Assembly (NCBI RefSeq): GCF_963678635.1 | Contig: NW_026970609.1 | Location: 46,071-110,070, forward strand | Origin: Symsagittifera roscoffensis | Lineage: Eukaryota > Xenacoelomorpha > Acoela > Convolutidae | Reading direction: 5' to 3' | Length of the DNA stretch: 64,000 bases | Part shown: in pieces, positions 31,366-45,911 of the stretch | Numbering within the stretch: position 1 is the stretch's first letter | Layout: the number at the start of each line of letters is the position of its first letter | The notes under the pieces: model-generated | What the model saw: the letters and a program-made list of their open reading frames with translations, nothing else | Database searches by the model: none | What the model was told of the DNA's origin: nothing | Program-made: the position numbers and the translations under genes

Positions 31366-34300
31366 CAGTACAAGAAGCCTTGGGACAGTACAGAAAAGTC
31401 TTGGGACGGTGCCGGAAAGTCTTGGGACAGTACAAAGAATCCTTGGGACAGAACAGAAAAGTACTGGGACAATACAGAAAAGTCTTGGGACAGTGCCGGA
31501 AAGTCTTGGGACATTACTGGATAGTCTTGGGACAGTACGAAGAAGTCTTGTGACAGTAAAGAAAAGTCTTGGGACAGTACCAAGAAGTCTTGGGACAGTA
31601 CAGAAAAGTCTTCGGACATTGCCGGAAAGACTTGGGACAGTATCGAACAGTCTTGTGACACACGAAGAAGTGTTGGGACAGTATCAGAGAGTCTTGGGAC
31701 AGTACAGAAAAGTCTTGGGACAGTGCCGGAAAGTCTTGGGACAGTACCAAGAAGTCTTGTGACAGTACCGGTTACTCTTAAGACAGTACGAAGAAGTCTT
31801 GGAACAGTACCTAAGTGTCTTGAGACAGTACCAAGAACTACTGGGACAGCATAGAAAAGTCTTGGGACAGTGCCGGATAGTCTTGGGACTGTACCGAATA
31901 GTCTTGGGACAGTACAGAAAAGTCTTCGGGCAGTACAGAAAAGTCTTGGGGCAGTAACAAGAAGTCTTGGGACAGTGCCAGAAAGTCTTGGGACAGTACG
32001 GAGAAGTCTTGGGACAGTACAGAAAAGTCTTGGGACAAAACCAAGGACTCTTGGGACAGTACAGAAAAGTCTTGGGACAGTACCAAGAAGTCTTTGGACA
32101 GTACAGAAAAGTCTTGGGACAGCACCAAGAAGCCTTAGGACAGTGCAGAAAAGCCTTGGGACAGTAACAAGAAGTCTTGGTACGGTGCAGAAAAGCCTTG
32201 GGACAGTACCAAGAAGTCTTGGGACAGTACAGAAAAGTCTTCGGACAGTGCCGGAAAGTCTTGGGACAGTATTGAACAGTCTTGTGACACACGAAGAAGT
32301 CTTGGGACAGTACCGGAGAGTCTTGCGACAGTACATAAAAAACTTCGGACATTGCCGAAAAGTCTTCGGACAGTATCGAATAGTCTTGGGAGAGTACTGG
32401 ACAGTCTTGGGACAGTACGAAGAAGTCTTCGCACAGTACAGAAAAGTCTTGGGACAGTGCCTGATAGTCTTGGGACTGTAACGAATAGTCTTGGGACAGC
32501 ACGAAGAAGTCTTGGGACAGTACCGGAGAGTCTTGGGACAGTACAGAAAAGTCTTCGGACAGTACAGAAAAGTCTTGGGACAGTACAAAGAAGCCTTGGA
32601 CAGTACAGAAAAGTCTTGGGACGGCGCCGGAAAGTCTTGGGACAGTACAAAGAATCCTTGGGACAGAACAGAAAAGTACTGGGACAATACAGAAAGGTCT
32701 TGGGACGGTGCCGGAAAGTCTTGGGACAGTACTGGATAGTCTTGGGACAGTACGAAGAAGTCTTGTGACAGTAAAGAAAAGTCTTGGGACAGTACCAGGA
32801 AGTCTTGGGACAGTTCAGAAAAGTCTTCGGACATTGCCGGAAAGTCTTGGGACAGTATTGAATAGTCTTGTGACACACGAAGAAGTGTTGAAACAGTACC
32901 AGAGAGTCTTGGGACATTACAGAAAAGTCTTGGGACAGTACCGGAAAGTCTTGGGACAGTACCGAGAAGTCTTGTGACAGTACCGGTTACTCTTGGGACA
33001 GTACGAAGAAGTCTTGGAACAGTACAGAAATGTCTTGAGACAGTACCAAGAACTACTGGGACAGTACAGAAAAGTCTTGGGACAGTGCCGTATAGTCTTG
33101 GGACTGTACCGAATAGTCTTGGGACAGTACAGAAAAGTCTTGGGACAGTACAGAAAAGTCTTGGGACAGTAACAAGAAGTCTTGTGACAGTACCGGTTAC
33201 TCTTAAGACAGTACGAAGAAGTCTTGGAACAGTACAGAAGTGTCTTGAGACAGTACCAAGAACTACTGGGACAGCATAGAAATGTCTTGGGACCGTGCCG
33301 GATAGTCTTGGGACTGTACCGAATAGTCTTGGGACAGTACAGAAAAGTCTTCGGACAGTACAGAAAAGTCTTGGGGCAGTAACAAGAAGTCTTGGGACAG
33401 TGCCAGAAAGTCTTGGGACAGTACGGAGAAGTCTTAGGACAGTACAGAAAAGTCTTGGGACAAAACCAAGGACTCTTGGGACAGTACAGAAAAGTCTTGG
33501 GACAGTACCAGGAAGTCTTTGGACAGTACAGAAAAGTCTTGAGACAGTACCAAGAAGCCTTAGGACAGTGCAGAAAAGTCTTGGGACAGTAACAAGAAGT
33601 CTTGGTACGGTGCAGAAAAGCCTTGGGACAGTACCAAGAAGTCTTGGGACAGTACAGAAAAGTCTTCGGACAGTGCCGGAAAATCTTGGGACAGAATTGA
33701 ACAGTCTTGTGACACACGAAGAAGTCTTGGGACAGTATTGAACAGTCTTGTGACACACGAAGAAGTCTTGGGACAGTACCGGAGAGTCTTGCGACAGTAT
33801 AGAAAAAACTTCGGACATTGCCGAAAAGTCTTCGGACAGTATCGAATAGTCTTGGGAGAGTACCGGATAGTCTTGGGACAGTACGAAGAAGTCTTGGCAC
33901 AGTACAGAAAAGTCTTGGGACAGTGCCTGATAGTATTGGGACTGTAACGAATAGTCTTGGGACAGCACGAAGAAGTCTTGGGACAGTACCGGAGAGTCTT
34001 GAGACAGTACAGAAAAGTCTTCGGACAGTACATAAAAGTCTTGGGAAGGTACCAAGAAGCCTTGGGAAAGTACAGAAAAGTCTTGGGACGGTGCCGGAAA
34101 GTCTTGGGACAGTACAAAGAATCCTTGGGACAGAACAGAAAAGTACTGGGACAATACAGAAAGGTCTTGGGACGGTGCCGGAAAGTCTTGGGACAGTACT
34201 GGATAGTCTTGGGACAGTACGAAGAAGTCTTGTGACAGTAAAGAAAAGTCTTGGGACAGTACCAGGAAGTCTTGGGACAGTTCAGAAAAGTCTTCGGACA

Positions 34301-37300
34301 TTGCCGGAAAGTCTTGGGACAGTATTGAATAGTCTTGAGACACACGAAGAAGTGTTGAAACAGTACCAGAGAGTCTTGGGACATTACAGAAAAGTCTTGG
34401 GACAGTACCGGAAAGTCTTGGGACGGTACCGAGAAGTCTTGTGACAGTACCGGTTACTCTTGGGACAGTACGAAGAAGTCTTGGAACAGTACAGAAATGT
34501 CTTGAGACAGTACCAAGAACTACTGGGACAGTACAGAAAAGTCTTGGGACAGTGCCGTATAGTCTTGGGACTGTACCGAATAGTCTTGGGACAGTACAGA
34601 AAAGTCTTGGGACAGTACAGAAAAGTCTTGGGACAGAAACAAGAAGTCTTGTGACAGTACCGGTTACTCTTAAGACAGTACGAAGAAGTCTTGGAACAGT
34701 ACAGAAAAGTCTTCGGACAGTACAGAAAAGTCTTGGGGCAGTAACAAGAAGTCTTGGGACAGTGCCAGAAAGTCTTGGGACAGTACGGAGAAGTCTTGGG
34801 ACAGTACAGAAAAGTCTTGGGACAAAACCAAGGACTCTTGGGACAGTACAGAAAAGTCTTGGGACAGTACCAAGAAGTCTTTGGACAGTACAGAAAAGTC
34901 TTGAGACACTACCAAGAAGCCTTAGGACAGTGCAGAAAAGTCTTGGGACAGTAACAAGAAGTCTTGGTACGGTGCAGAAAAGCCTTGGTACAGTACCAAG
35001 AAGTCTTGGGACAGTACAGAAAAGTCTTCGGACAGTGCCGGAAAGTCTTGGGACAGTATTGAACAGTCTTGTGACACACGAAGAAGTCTTGGGACAGTAT
35101 TGAACAGTCTTGTGACACACGAAGAAGTCTTGGGACAGTACCGGAGAGTCTTGGGAAAGTACAGAAAAGTCTTCGGACAGTACAGAAAAGTCTTGGGACA
35201 GTACCAAGAAGCCTTGGGACAGTACAGAAAAGTCTTGGGACGGTGCCGGAAAGTCTTGGGACAGTACAAAGAATCCTTGGGACAGAACAGAAAAGTACTG
35301 GGACAATACAGAAAGGTCTTGGGACGGTGCCGGAAAGTCTTGGGACAGTACTGGATAGTCTTGGGACAGTACAAAGAAGTCTTGTGACAGTAAAGAAAAG
35401 TCTTGGGACAGTACCAAGAAGTCTTGGGACAGTTCAGAAAAGTCTTCGGACATTGCCAGAAAGTCTTGGGACAGTATCGAATAGTCTTGTGACACACGAG
35501 GAAGTGTTGAAACAGTACCAGAGAGTCTTGGGACATTACAGAAAAGTCTTGGGACAATACCGGAAAGTCTTGGGACAGTACCGAGAAGTCTTGTGACAGT
35601 ACCGGTTAATCTTGGGACAGTACGAAGAAGTCTTGGAACAGTACAGAAATGTCTTGAGACAGTACCAAGAACTACTGGGACAGTACAGAAAAGTCTTGGG
35701 ACAGTGCCGTATAGTCTTGGGACTGAACCGAATAGTCTTGGGACAGTACAGAAAAGTCTTCGGACAGTACAGAAAAGTCTTGGGACAGTAACAAGAAGTC
35801 TTGGGAAAGTGCCAGAAAGTTTTGGGACAGTACGGAGAAGTCTTGGGACAGTACAGAAAAGTCTTGGGACAGTACCAAGGACTCTTGGGACAGTACAGAA
35901 AAGTCTTGGGACAGTACAGAAAAGTCTTCGGACAGTACAGAAAAGTCTTGGGACAGTACCAAGAAGCCTTGGGACAGTACAGAAAAGTCTTGGGACGGTG
36001 CCGGAAAGTCTTGGGACAGTACAAAGAATCCTTGGGACAGAACAGAAAAGTACTGGGACAATACAGAAAGGTCTTGGGACGGTGCCGGAAAGTCTTGGGA
36101 CAGTACTGGATAGTCTTGGGACAGTACGAAGAAGTCTTGTGACAGTAAAGAAAAGTCTTGGGACAGTGCCTGATAGTATTGGGACTGTAACGAATAGTCT
36201 TGGGACAGCACGAAGAAGTCTTGGGACAGTACCGGAGAGTCTTGGGACAGTACAGAAAAGTCTTGGGACAGTGCCGTATAGTCTTGGGACTGAACCGAAT
36301 AGTCTTGCGACAGTATAGAAAAAACTTCGGACATTGCCGAAAAGTCTTCGGACAGTATCGAATAGTCTTGGGAGAGTACCGGATAGTCTTGGGACAGTAC
36401 GAAGAAGTCTTGGCACAGTACAGAAAAGTCTTGGGACAGTGCCTGATAGTCTTGGGACTGTAACGAATAGTCTTGGGACAGCAAGAAGAAGTCTTGGGAC
36501 AGTGCCGTATAGTCTTGGGACTGAACCGAATAGTCTTGCGACAGTATAGAAAAAACTTCGGACATTGCCGAAAAGTCTTCGGACAGTATCGAATAGTCTT
36601 GGGAGAGTACCGGATAGTCTTGGGACAGTACGAAGAAGTCTTGGCACAGTACAGAAAAGTCTTGGGACAGTGCCTGATAGTCTTGGGACTGTAACGAATA
36701 GTCTTGGGACAGCACGAAGAAGTCTTGGGACAGTACCGGAGAGTCTTGGGACAGTACAGAAAAGTCTTCGGGAGTACAGAAAAGTCTTGAGACAGTACCA
36801 AGAAGCCTTGGGACAGTACAGAAAAGTCTTGGGACGGTGCCGGAAAGTCTTGGGACAGTACAAAGAATCCTTGGGACAGAACAGAAAAGTACTGGGACAA
36901 TACAGAAAGGTCTTGGGACGGTGCCGGAAAGTCTTGGGACAGTACTGGATAGTCTTGGGACAGTACGAAGAAGTCTTGTGACAGAAAAGAAAAGTCTTGA
37001 GACAGTACCAAGAAGTCTTGGGACAGTTCAGAAAAGTCTTCGGACATTGCCAGAAAGTCTTGGGACAGTATCGAATAGTCTTGTGACACATGAAGAAGTG
37101 TTGAAACAGTACCAGAGAGTCTTGGGACATTACAGAAAAGTCTTGGGACAGTACCGGAAAGTCTTGGGACAGTACCGAGAAGTCTTGTGACAGTACCGGT
37201 TACTCTTGGGACAGTACGAAGAAGTCTTGGAACAGTACAGAAATGTCTTGAGACAGTACCAAGAACTACTGGGACAGTACAGAAAAGTCTTGGGACAGTG

Positions 37301-39480
37301 CCGTATAGTCTTGGGACTGAACCGAATAGTCTTGGGACAGTACAGAAAAGTCTTCGGACAGTACAGAAAAGTCTTGGGACAGTAACAAGAAGTCTTGGGA
37401 AAGTGCCAGAAAGTTTTGGGACAGTACGGAGAAGTCTTGGGACAGTACAGAAAAGTCTTGGGACAGTACCAAGGACTCTTGGAACAGTACAGAAAAGTCT
37501 TGGGACAGTTCCAAGAAGTCTTTGGACAGTACAGAAAAGTCTTGGGACAGTACCAACAAGCCTTAGGACAATGCAGAAAAGTCTTGGGACAGAAACAAGA
37601 AGTCTTGGTACGGTGCAGAAAAGCCTTGGGACAGTACCAAGAAGTCTTGGGACAGTACAGAAAAAACTTCGGACATTGCCGAAAAGTCTTCGGACAGTAT
37701 CGAATAGTCTTGGGACAGTACCGGATAGTCTTGGGACAGTACGAAGAAGTCTTGGCACAGTACATAAAAGTCTTGGGACAGTACCAGGAAGTACTGGGGC
37801 AGTACAGAAAAGTCTTAAGACAGTGCCTGATAGTCTTGGGACTGTAACGAATAGTCTTGGGACAACACAAAGAAGTCTTGGGACAGTACCGGAGAGTCTT
37901 GGGACAGTACAGAAAAGTCTTCGGACAGTACAGAAAAGTCTTGGGACAGTACCAAGAATCTTGGGACAGTGCCAGAAAGTCTTGGCACAGTACGAAGAAG
38001 TCTTGGGAGAGTACAGAAAAATTTTGGGACAGTACTAAGGAGTCTTGGGACAGTACAAAAAAGTCTTGGGACAGTACCATGAAGTCTTCGGACGGTACAG
38101 AAAAGTCTTGGGGCAGTATAGAAAAGTCTTGGGACAGTACCAAAAAGCCTTGGGACAGTACATAAAAAACTTGGGACAGTAACAAGAAGTCTTGGTACGG
38201 TGCAGAAAAGCCTTGGGACAGCACCAATAAGTCTTGCGACAGTACAGCAAAGTCTTCGGATAGTGCCGGAAAGTCTTGGGACGGTATCGAATAGTCTTGT
38301 AACACACAAAGAAGTCGTGGGACAGTACCGGAGAGTGGTGGGACAGTGCAGAAAAGTCTTGGGACAGTGCCGGAAAGTCTTGGGAAAGTACCGGATAGTC
38401 TTGGGACAGTACGAAGAAGTCTTGGGACAGTACAGAAAAGTCTTGAGACAGTACCATAAAGTACTGGGACAGTACAAAAAAGTCTTGGGACAGTGCCGGA
38501 TAGTCTTGGGACTGTACCGAATAGTCTTGGGACAGCACGAAGAAGTCTTTTGACAGTACCGGTGAGTCTTGGGACAGTATATAAAAGTCTTGGGACAGTA
38601 CAGAAAAGTCTTGGGACAGTACCAAGAAGTCTTGTGACAGTGCCAGAAAGTCATGGGACAGTACGAAGAAGTCTTGGGACAGTACAGAAAAGTCTTGGGA
38701 CAATACCAAAGAGTCTTGGGACAGTACAGAAAAGTCATGGGGCAGTATAGAAAAGTCTTGGGACAGTACCAAGAAGCCTTGGGACAGTACAAAAAAGTCT
38801 TGGGACAATACCAAGAAGTCTTGGTACGTTGCAGAAAAGCCTTGGGACAGTACCAAGAAGTCTTGGAACAGTACCGGAAAGTCTTGGGACAGTACCGAAT
38901 AGTCTTGTGACAGTACAGAAAAATCTTGAGACAGTACCAAGAAGTCTTGGGACAGTGCCAGAAAGTCTTGGGACAGTTTGAAGAAGTCTTGGGACAGTAC
39001 AGAAAAGTCTTGTGACAGTAGCAAGGAGTCTTGGGACAGTATAGAAAATTCTTGGGGCAGTATAGAAAAGCCTTGGGACAGTACCAAGAAGCCTTGGGAC
39101 AGTACAGAAATGTCTTGGGACAGTACCAAGAAATCTTGGTACGGTGTAGAAAAGCCTGGGACAGTACCAAGAAGTCTTGGGACAGTACCAAGGAGTTCTG
39201 GGACAGTGCCAGAAAGTCTTGGGACAGTACCAAGATGTCTTCGGACAGTACAGAAAAGTCTTGGAGCAGTATAGAAAAGTCTTGGGACAGTGCCAAGAAG
39301 CCTTGGGATAATACAGAAAAGTCCTGGGACAGTACCAGAAACCTTGGTACGGTGCAGAAAAGCCTTGGGACAGTACCAAGAAGTCTTGGGACAGTGCCTA
39401 GAAGTCTTGGGACAGTACCGGAAAGTCTTGGGACAGTACAGAATAGTCTTGTGACAGAACGGAAAGGTCTTGGGGCAGTA

Positions 39481-39724
39481 GGAAATAGCCCGATAATCAA
39501 GTAAAAGCAAAAGGACAGGTCAAAACGCTTAAATCGCAAAAAATCCTCTCTATTAAGATCACGAATTGAAAGTTTTTTTTCTCCTTTAAGAGATTTAGGA
39601 TTACCTTTTAGAAATTCTATCCATAGAATAGAATTTTGTAATTAGTAATATTGTAAATAATAATCATGAGGGGAAGTAGGATACCCATAGCAGTGAAAAG
39701 AGTTATAGTGTCAAAGACTAATCA
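39481..39724 (+). repeat. spacer module 1 inside minisatellite
   Basis: A non-repeat segment runs from GGAAATAGCCCGATAATCAA to GTGTCAAAGACTAATC. It contains CGCTTAAATCGCAAAAAATC, an AGAGATTTAGGATTACC phrase, a 10-bp palindromic CTATCCATAGAATAG area and ATCATGAGG(G/C)GAAGTAGGAT. It is nearly identical to modules 2 and 3 and similar to module 4, which leads into gag. Confidence 0.9.
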
Positions 39725-42700
39725 TGGGACAGTACAGAAAAGTCTTGGGACAGTACCGGATAGTTTTGGGACAGTACGGAGAAGTCTTGGGACATTACAG
39801 AAAAGTCTTTGGACAGTACCAAGAAGTACTGAGACAGTACAGAAAAGTCTTGGGACAGTGCCAGATAGTCTTGGGACCGTTTCGAATAGTCTTGGGACAG
39901 TAAGAAGAAGTCTTGGGACAGTACAGAAAAGTCTTGGGACAGTGCCGGATAGTCTTGGGACTGTTTCGAATAGTCTTGGGACAGCACGAAGAAGTCTTGG
40001 GACAGTACGGGAGAGTCTTGGGACATTATCAAGAAGTCTTCAGAAGGTACAGAAAAGTCTTGGGGCAGTATAGAAAAGTCTTGAGACAGTACCAAGAAGC
40101 CTTGATACAGTACAGAAAAGTCTTCGGACAGTGCCGGAAAGTCTTGGGACAGTATCGAATAATCTTGTGACACATGAAGAAGTCTTGAGACAGTACCGGA
40201 GAGTCTTGGGACAGTACAGAAAGTCTAGGGACAGTGCCGGAAAGTCTTGGGACAGCACCAAGAAGTCTTGGGACAGTACCGGATAGTTTTGGGACAGTAC
40301 GGAGAAGTCTTGGGACATTACAGAAAAGTCTTGGGACAGTACCAAGAAGTACTGAGACAGTACAGAAAAGTCTTGGGACAGTGCCAGATAGTCTTGGGAC
40401 TGTTTCGAATAGTCTTGGGACAGCACGAAGAAGTCTTGGGACAGTACCGGAGAGTCTTGGGATAGTACAGAAAAGTCTTGGGACAGTACCAAGGACTCTT
40501 GGGACAGTACAGAAAAGTATTGCGACAGTACCAAGAAGTCTTTGGACAGTACAGGAAAATCTTGGGGCAGTATAGAAAAGTCTTGGGACAGGACCAAGAA
40601 GCCTTATGACAGCACAGAAAAGTCTTGGGACAGTGCCGGAAAGTCTTGGGACAGTACCAAGAAGTCTTGGGACAGTACCGGATAGTCTTGGGACAGTACG
40701 AAGAAGTCTTGGGACATTGCAGAAAAATTTGGGACAGTACCAAGAAGTCTTTGGACAGTACAGGAAAATCTTGGGGCAGTATAGAAAAGTCTTGGGACAG
40801 GACCAAGAAGCCTTGGGACAGCATAGAAAAGTCTTGGGACAGTGCCAGATAGTCTTGGGACTGTTTCGAATAGTCTTGGGACAGCACGAAGAAGTCTTGG
40901 GACAGTACCGGAGAGTCTTGGGATAGTACAGAAAAGTCTTGGGACAGTACCAAGGACTCTTGGGACAGTACAGAAAAGTATTGCGACAGTACCAAGAAGT
41001 CTTTGGACAGTACAGGAAAATCTTGGGGCAGTATAGAAAAGTCTTGGGACAGGACCAAGAAGCCTTGGGACAGCACAGAAAAGTCTTGGGACAGTGCCGG
41101 AAAGTCTTGGGACAGTACCAAGAAGTCTTGGGACAGTACCGGATAGTCTTGGGACAGTACGAAGAAGTCTTGGGACATTGCAGAAAAATTTGGGACAGTA
41201 CCAAGAAGTCTTTGGACAGTACAGGAAAATCTTGGGGCAGTATAGAAAAGTCTTGGGACAGGACCAAGAAGCCTTGGGACAGCATAGAAAAATCTTGGGA
41301 CAGTGCCGGAAAGTCTTGGGACAGTACCAAGAAGTCTTGGGACAGTACCGGATAGTCTTGGGACAGTACGAAGAAGTCTTGGGACAGTACCGGAGAGTCT
41401 TGGAACAGTACAGAAAAGTCTTCGGACAGTACAGAAAAGTCTTGGGACAGTACCAAGAATCTTGGGACAGTGCCAGAAAGTCTTGGCACAGTACGAAGAA
41501 GTCTTGGGAGAGTACAGAAAAATTTTCGGACAGTACTAAGGAGTCTTGGGACAGTACAAAAAAGTCTTGGGACAGTACCATGAAGTCTTCGGACGGTACA
41601 GAAAAGTCTTGGGGCAGTATAGAAAAGTCTTGGGACAGTACCAAAAAGCCTTGGGACAGTACATAAAAAACTTGGGACAGTAACAAGAAGTCTTGGTACG
41701 GTGCAGAAAAGCCTTGGGACAGCACCAATAAGTCTTGCGACAGTACAGCAAAGTCTTCGGATAGTGCCGGAAAGTCTTGGGACGGTATCGAATAGTCTTG
41801 TAACACACAAAGAAGTCGTGGGACAGTACCGAAGAGTGGTGGGACAGTGCAGAAAAGTCTTGGGACAGTGCCGGAAAGTCTTGGGAAAGTACCGGATAGT
41901 CTTGGGACAGTACGAAGAAGTCTTGGGACAGTACAGAAAAGTCTTGAGACAGTACCATAAAGTACTGGGACAGTACAAAAAAGTCTTGGGACAGTGCCGG
42001 ATAGTCTTGGGACTGTACCGAATAGTCTTGGGACAGCACGAAGAAGTCTTTTGACAGTACCGGTGAGTCTTGGGACAGTACATAAAAGTCTTGGGACAGT
42101 ACAGAAAAGTCTTGGGACAGTACCAAGAAGTCTTGTGACAGTGCCAGAAAGTCATGGGACAGTACGAAGAAGTCTTGGGACAGTACAGAAAAGTCTTGGG
42201 ACAATACCAAAGAGTCTTGGGACAGTACAGAAAAGTCATGGGGCAGTATAGAAAAGTCTTGGGACAGTACCAAGAAGCCTTGGGACAGTACAAAAAAGTC
42301 TTGGGACAATACCAAGAAGTCTTGGTACGTTGCAGAAAAGCCTTGGGACAGTACCAAGAAGTCTTGGAACAGTACCGGAAAGTCTTGGGACAGTACCGAA
42401 TAGTCTTGTGACAGTACAGAAAAATCTTGAGACAGTACCAAGAAGTCTTGGGACAGTGCCAGAAAGTCTTGGGACAGTTTGAAGAAGTCTTGGGACAGTA
42501 CAGAAAAGTCTTGTGACAGTAGCAAGGAGTCTTGGGACAGTATAGAAAATTCTTGGGGCAGTATAGAAAAGCCTTGGGACAGTACCAAGAAGCCTTGGGA
42601 CAGTACAGAAATGTCTTGGGACAGTACCAAGAAATCTTGGTACGGTGTAGAAAAGCCTTGGGACAGTACCAAGAAGTCTTGGGACAGTACCAAGGAGTTC

Positions 42701-42982
42701 TGGGACAGTGCCAGAAAGTCTTGAGACAGTACCAAGATGTCTTCGGACAGTACAGAAAAGTCTTGGAGCAGTATAGAAAAGTCTTGGGACAGTGCCAAGA
42801 AGCCTTGGGATAATACAGAAAAGTCCTGGGACAGTACCAAAAACCTTGGTACGGTGCAGAAAAGCCTTGGGACAGTACCAAGAAGTCTTGGGACAGTGCC
42901 TAGAAGTCTTGGGACAGTACCGGAAAGTTTTGGGACAGTACCGAATAGTCTTGTGACAGAACGGAAAGGTCTTGGGGCAGTA

Positions 42983-43226
42983 GGAAATAGCCCGATAATC
43001 AAGTAAAAGCAAAAGGACCGGTCAAAACGCTTAAATCGCAAAAAATCCTCTCTATTAAGATCACGAATTGAAAGTTTTTTTCTTCTTTAAGAGATTTAGG
43101 ATTACCTTTTAGAAATTCTATCCATAGAATAGAATTTTGTAATTAGTAATATTGTAAATAATAATCATGAGGCGAAGTAGGATACCCATAGCAGTGAAAA
43201 GAGTTATAGTGTCAAAGACTAATCAT
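42983..43226 (+). repeat. spacer module 2 inside minisatellite
   Basis: This is a near-identical copy of the module at 39,481, 3,502 bases downstream, differing by a few substitutions (for example AAAAGGACCGG for AAAAGGACAGG). It interrupts the 21-bp array. Confidence 0.9.
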
Positions 43227-45667
43227 GGGACAGTACAGAAAAGTCTTGGGACAGTACCAAGAAGTCTTGGGACAGTGCCAGAAAGTCTTGGGACAGTACA
43301 AAGAAGTCTTGAGACAGTACAGAAAAGTCTTGGGACAGTAGCAAGGAGTCTTGCGCCAGTACAGAAAAGTCTTGGGACAGTACCAAGAAGTCTTCAGAAG
43401 GTACAGAAAAGTCTTGGGGCAGTATAGAAAAGTCTTGGGACAGTACCAAGAAGCCTTGATACAGTACAGAAAAGTCTTCGGATAGTGCCGGAAAGTCTTG
43501 GGACAGTATCGAATAGTCTTGTGACACATGAAGAAGTCTTGAGACAGTACCGGAGAGTCTTGGGACAGTACAGAAAAGTCTTGGGACAGTGCCGGAAAGT
43601 CTTGTGACAGTACCAAGAAGTCTTGGGACAGTACCGGATAGTCTTGGGGCAGTACGAAGAAGTCTTGGGACATTACAGAAAAGTCATGGGACAGTACCAA
43701 GAAGTACTGAGACAGTACAGAAAAGTCCTGGGACAGTGCCGGATAGTCTTGGGACTGTTTCGAATAGTCTTGGGACAGCACGAAGAAGTCTTGGGACAGT
43801 ACGGGAGAGTCTTGGGACAGTATCAAGAAGTCTTCAGAAGGTACAGAAAAGTCTTGGGGCAGTATAGAAAAGTCTTGAGACAGTACCAAGAAGCCTTGAT
43901 ACAGTACAGAAAGTCTTGGGACAGTGCCGGAAAGTCTTGGGACAGTACCAAGAAGTCTTGGGACAGTACCGGATAGTCTTGGGACAGTACGGAGAAGTCT
44001 TGGGACATTACAGAAAAGTCTTGGGACAGTACCAAGAAGTACTGAGACAGTACAGAAAAGTCTTGGGACAGTGCCAGATAGTCTTGGGACTGTTTCGAAT
44101 AGTCTTGGGACAGCACGAAGAAGTCTTGGGACAGTACCGGAGAGTCTTGGGATAGTACAGAAAAGTCTTGGGACAGTACCAAGGACTCTTGGGACAGTAC
44201 AGAAAAGTATTGCGACAGTACCAAGAAGTCTTTGGACAGTACAGGAAAATCTTGGGGCAGTATAGAAAAGTCTTGGGACAGGACCAAGAAGCCTTGGGAC
44301 AGCACAGAAAAATCTTGGGACAGTGCCGGAAAGTCTTGGGACAGTACATAAAAAACTTGGGACAGTAACAAGAAGTCTTGGTACGGTGCAGAAAAGCCTT
44401 GGGACAGCACCAATAAGTCTTGCGACAGTACAGCAAAGTCTTCGGATAGTGCCGGAAAGTCTTGGGACGGTATCGAATAGTCTTGTAACACTTAAAGAAG
44501 TCGTGGGACAGTACCGGAGAGTGGTGGGACAGTGCAGAAAAGTCTTGGGACAGTGCCAGAAAGTCTTGGGAAAGTACCGGATAGTCTTGGGACAGTACGA
44601 AGAAGTCTTGGGACAGTACAGAAAAGTCTTGAGACAGTACCATAAAGTACTGGGACAGTACAAAAAAGTCTTGGGACAGTGCCGGATAGTCTTGGGACTG
44701 TACCGAATAGTCTTGGGACAGCACGAAGAAGTCTTTTGACAGTACCGGTGAGTCTTGGGACAGTACATAAAAGTCTTGGGACAGTACAGAAAAGTCTTGG
44801 GACAGTACCAAGAAGTCTTGTGACAGTGCCAGAAAGTCATGGGACAGTACGAAGAAGTCTTGGGACAGTACAGAAAAGTCTTGGGACAATACCAAAGAGT
44901 CTTGGGACAGTACAGAAAAGTCATGGGGCAGTATAGAAAAGTCTTGGGACAGTACCAAGAAGCCTTGGGACAGTACAAAAAAGTCTTGGGACAATACCAA
45001 GAAGTCTTGGTACGTTGCAGAAAAGCCTTGGGACAGTACCAAGAAGTCTTGGAACAGTACCGGAAAGTCTTGGGACAGTACCGAATAGTCTTGTGACAGT
45101 ACAGAAAAATCTTGAGACAGTACCAAGAAGTCTTGGGACAGTGCCAGAAAGTCTTGGGACAGTTTGAAGAAGTCTTGGGACAGTACAGAAAAGTCTTGTG
45201 ACAGTAGCAAGGAGTCTTGGGACAGTATAGAAAATTCTTGGGGCAGTATAGAAAAGCCTTGGGACAGTACCAAGAAGCCTTGGGACAGTACAGAAATGTC
45301 TTGGGACAGTACCAAGAAATCTTGGTACGGTGTAGAAAAGCCTTGGGACAGTACCAAGAAGTCTTGGGACAGTACCAAGGAGTTCTGGGACAGTGCCAGA
45401 AAGTCTTGAGACAGTACCAAGATGTCTTCGGACAGTACAGAAAAGTCTTGGAGCAGTATAGAAAAGTCTTGGGACAGTGCCAAGAAGCCTTGGGATAATA
45501 CAGAAAAGTCCTGGGACAGTACCAAAAACCTTGGTACGGTGCAGAAAAGCCTTGGGACAGTACCAAGAAGTCTTGGGACAGTGCCTAGAAGTCTTGGGAC
45601 AGTACCGGAAAGTTTTGGGACAGTACCGAATAGTCTTGTGACAGAACGGAAAGGTCTTGGGGCAGTA

Positions 45668-45911
45668 GGAAATAGCCCGATAATCAAGTAAAAGCAAAAG
45701 GACCGGTCAAAACGCTTAAATCGCAAAAAATCCTCTCTATTAAGATCACGAATTGAAAGTTTTTTTCTTCTTTAAGAGATTTAGGATTACCTTTTAGAAA
45801 TTCTATCCATAGAATAGAATTTTGTAATTAGTAATATTGTAAATAATAATCATGAGGCGAAGTAGGATACCCATAGCAGTGAAAAGAGTTATAGTGTCAA
45901 AGACTAATCAT
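45668..45911 (+). repeat. spacer module 3 inside minisatellite
   Basis: This appears identical or almost identical to module 2 at a distance of 2,685 bases. The flanking array blocks are also copied, so array and spacer moved together as one higher-order unit. Confidence 0.9.
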
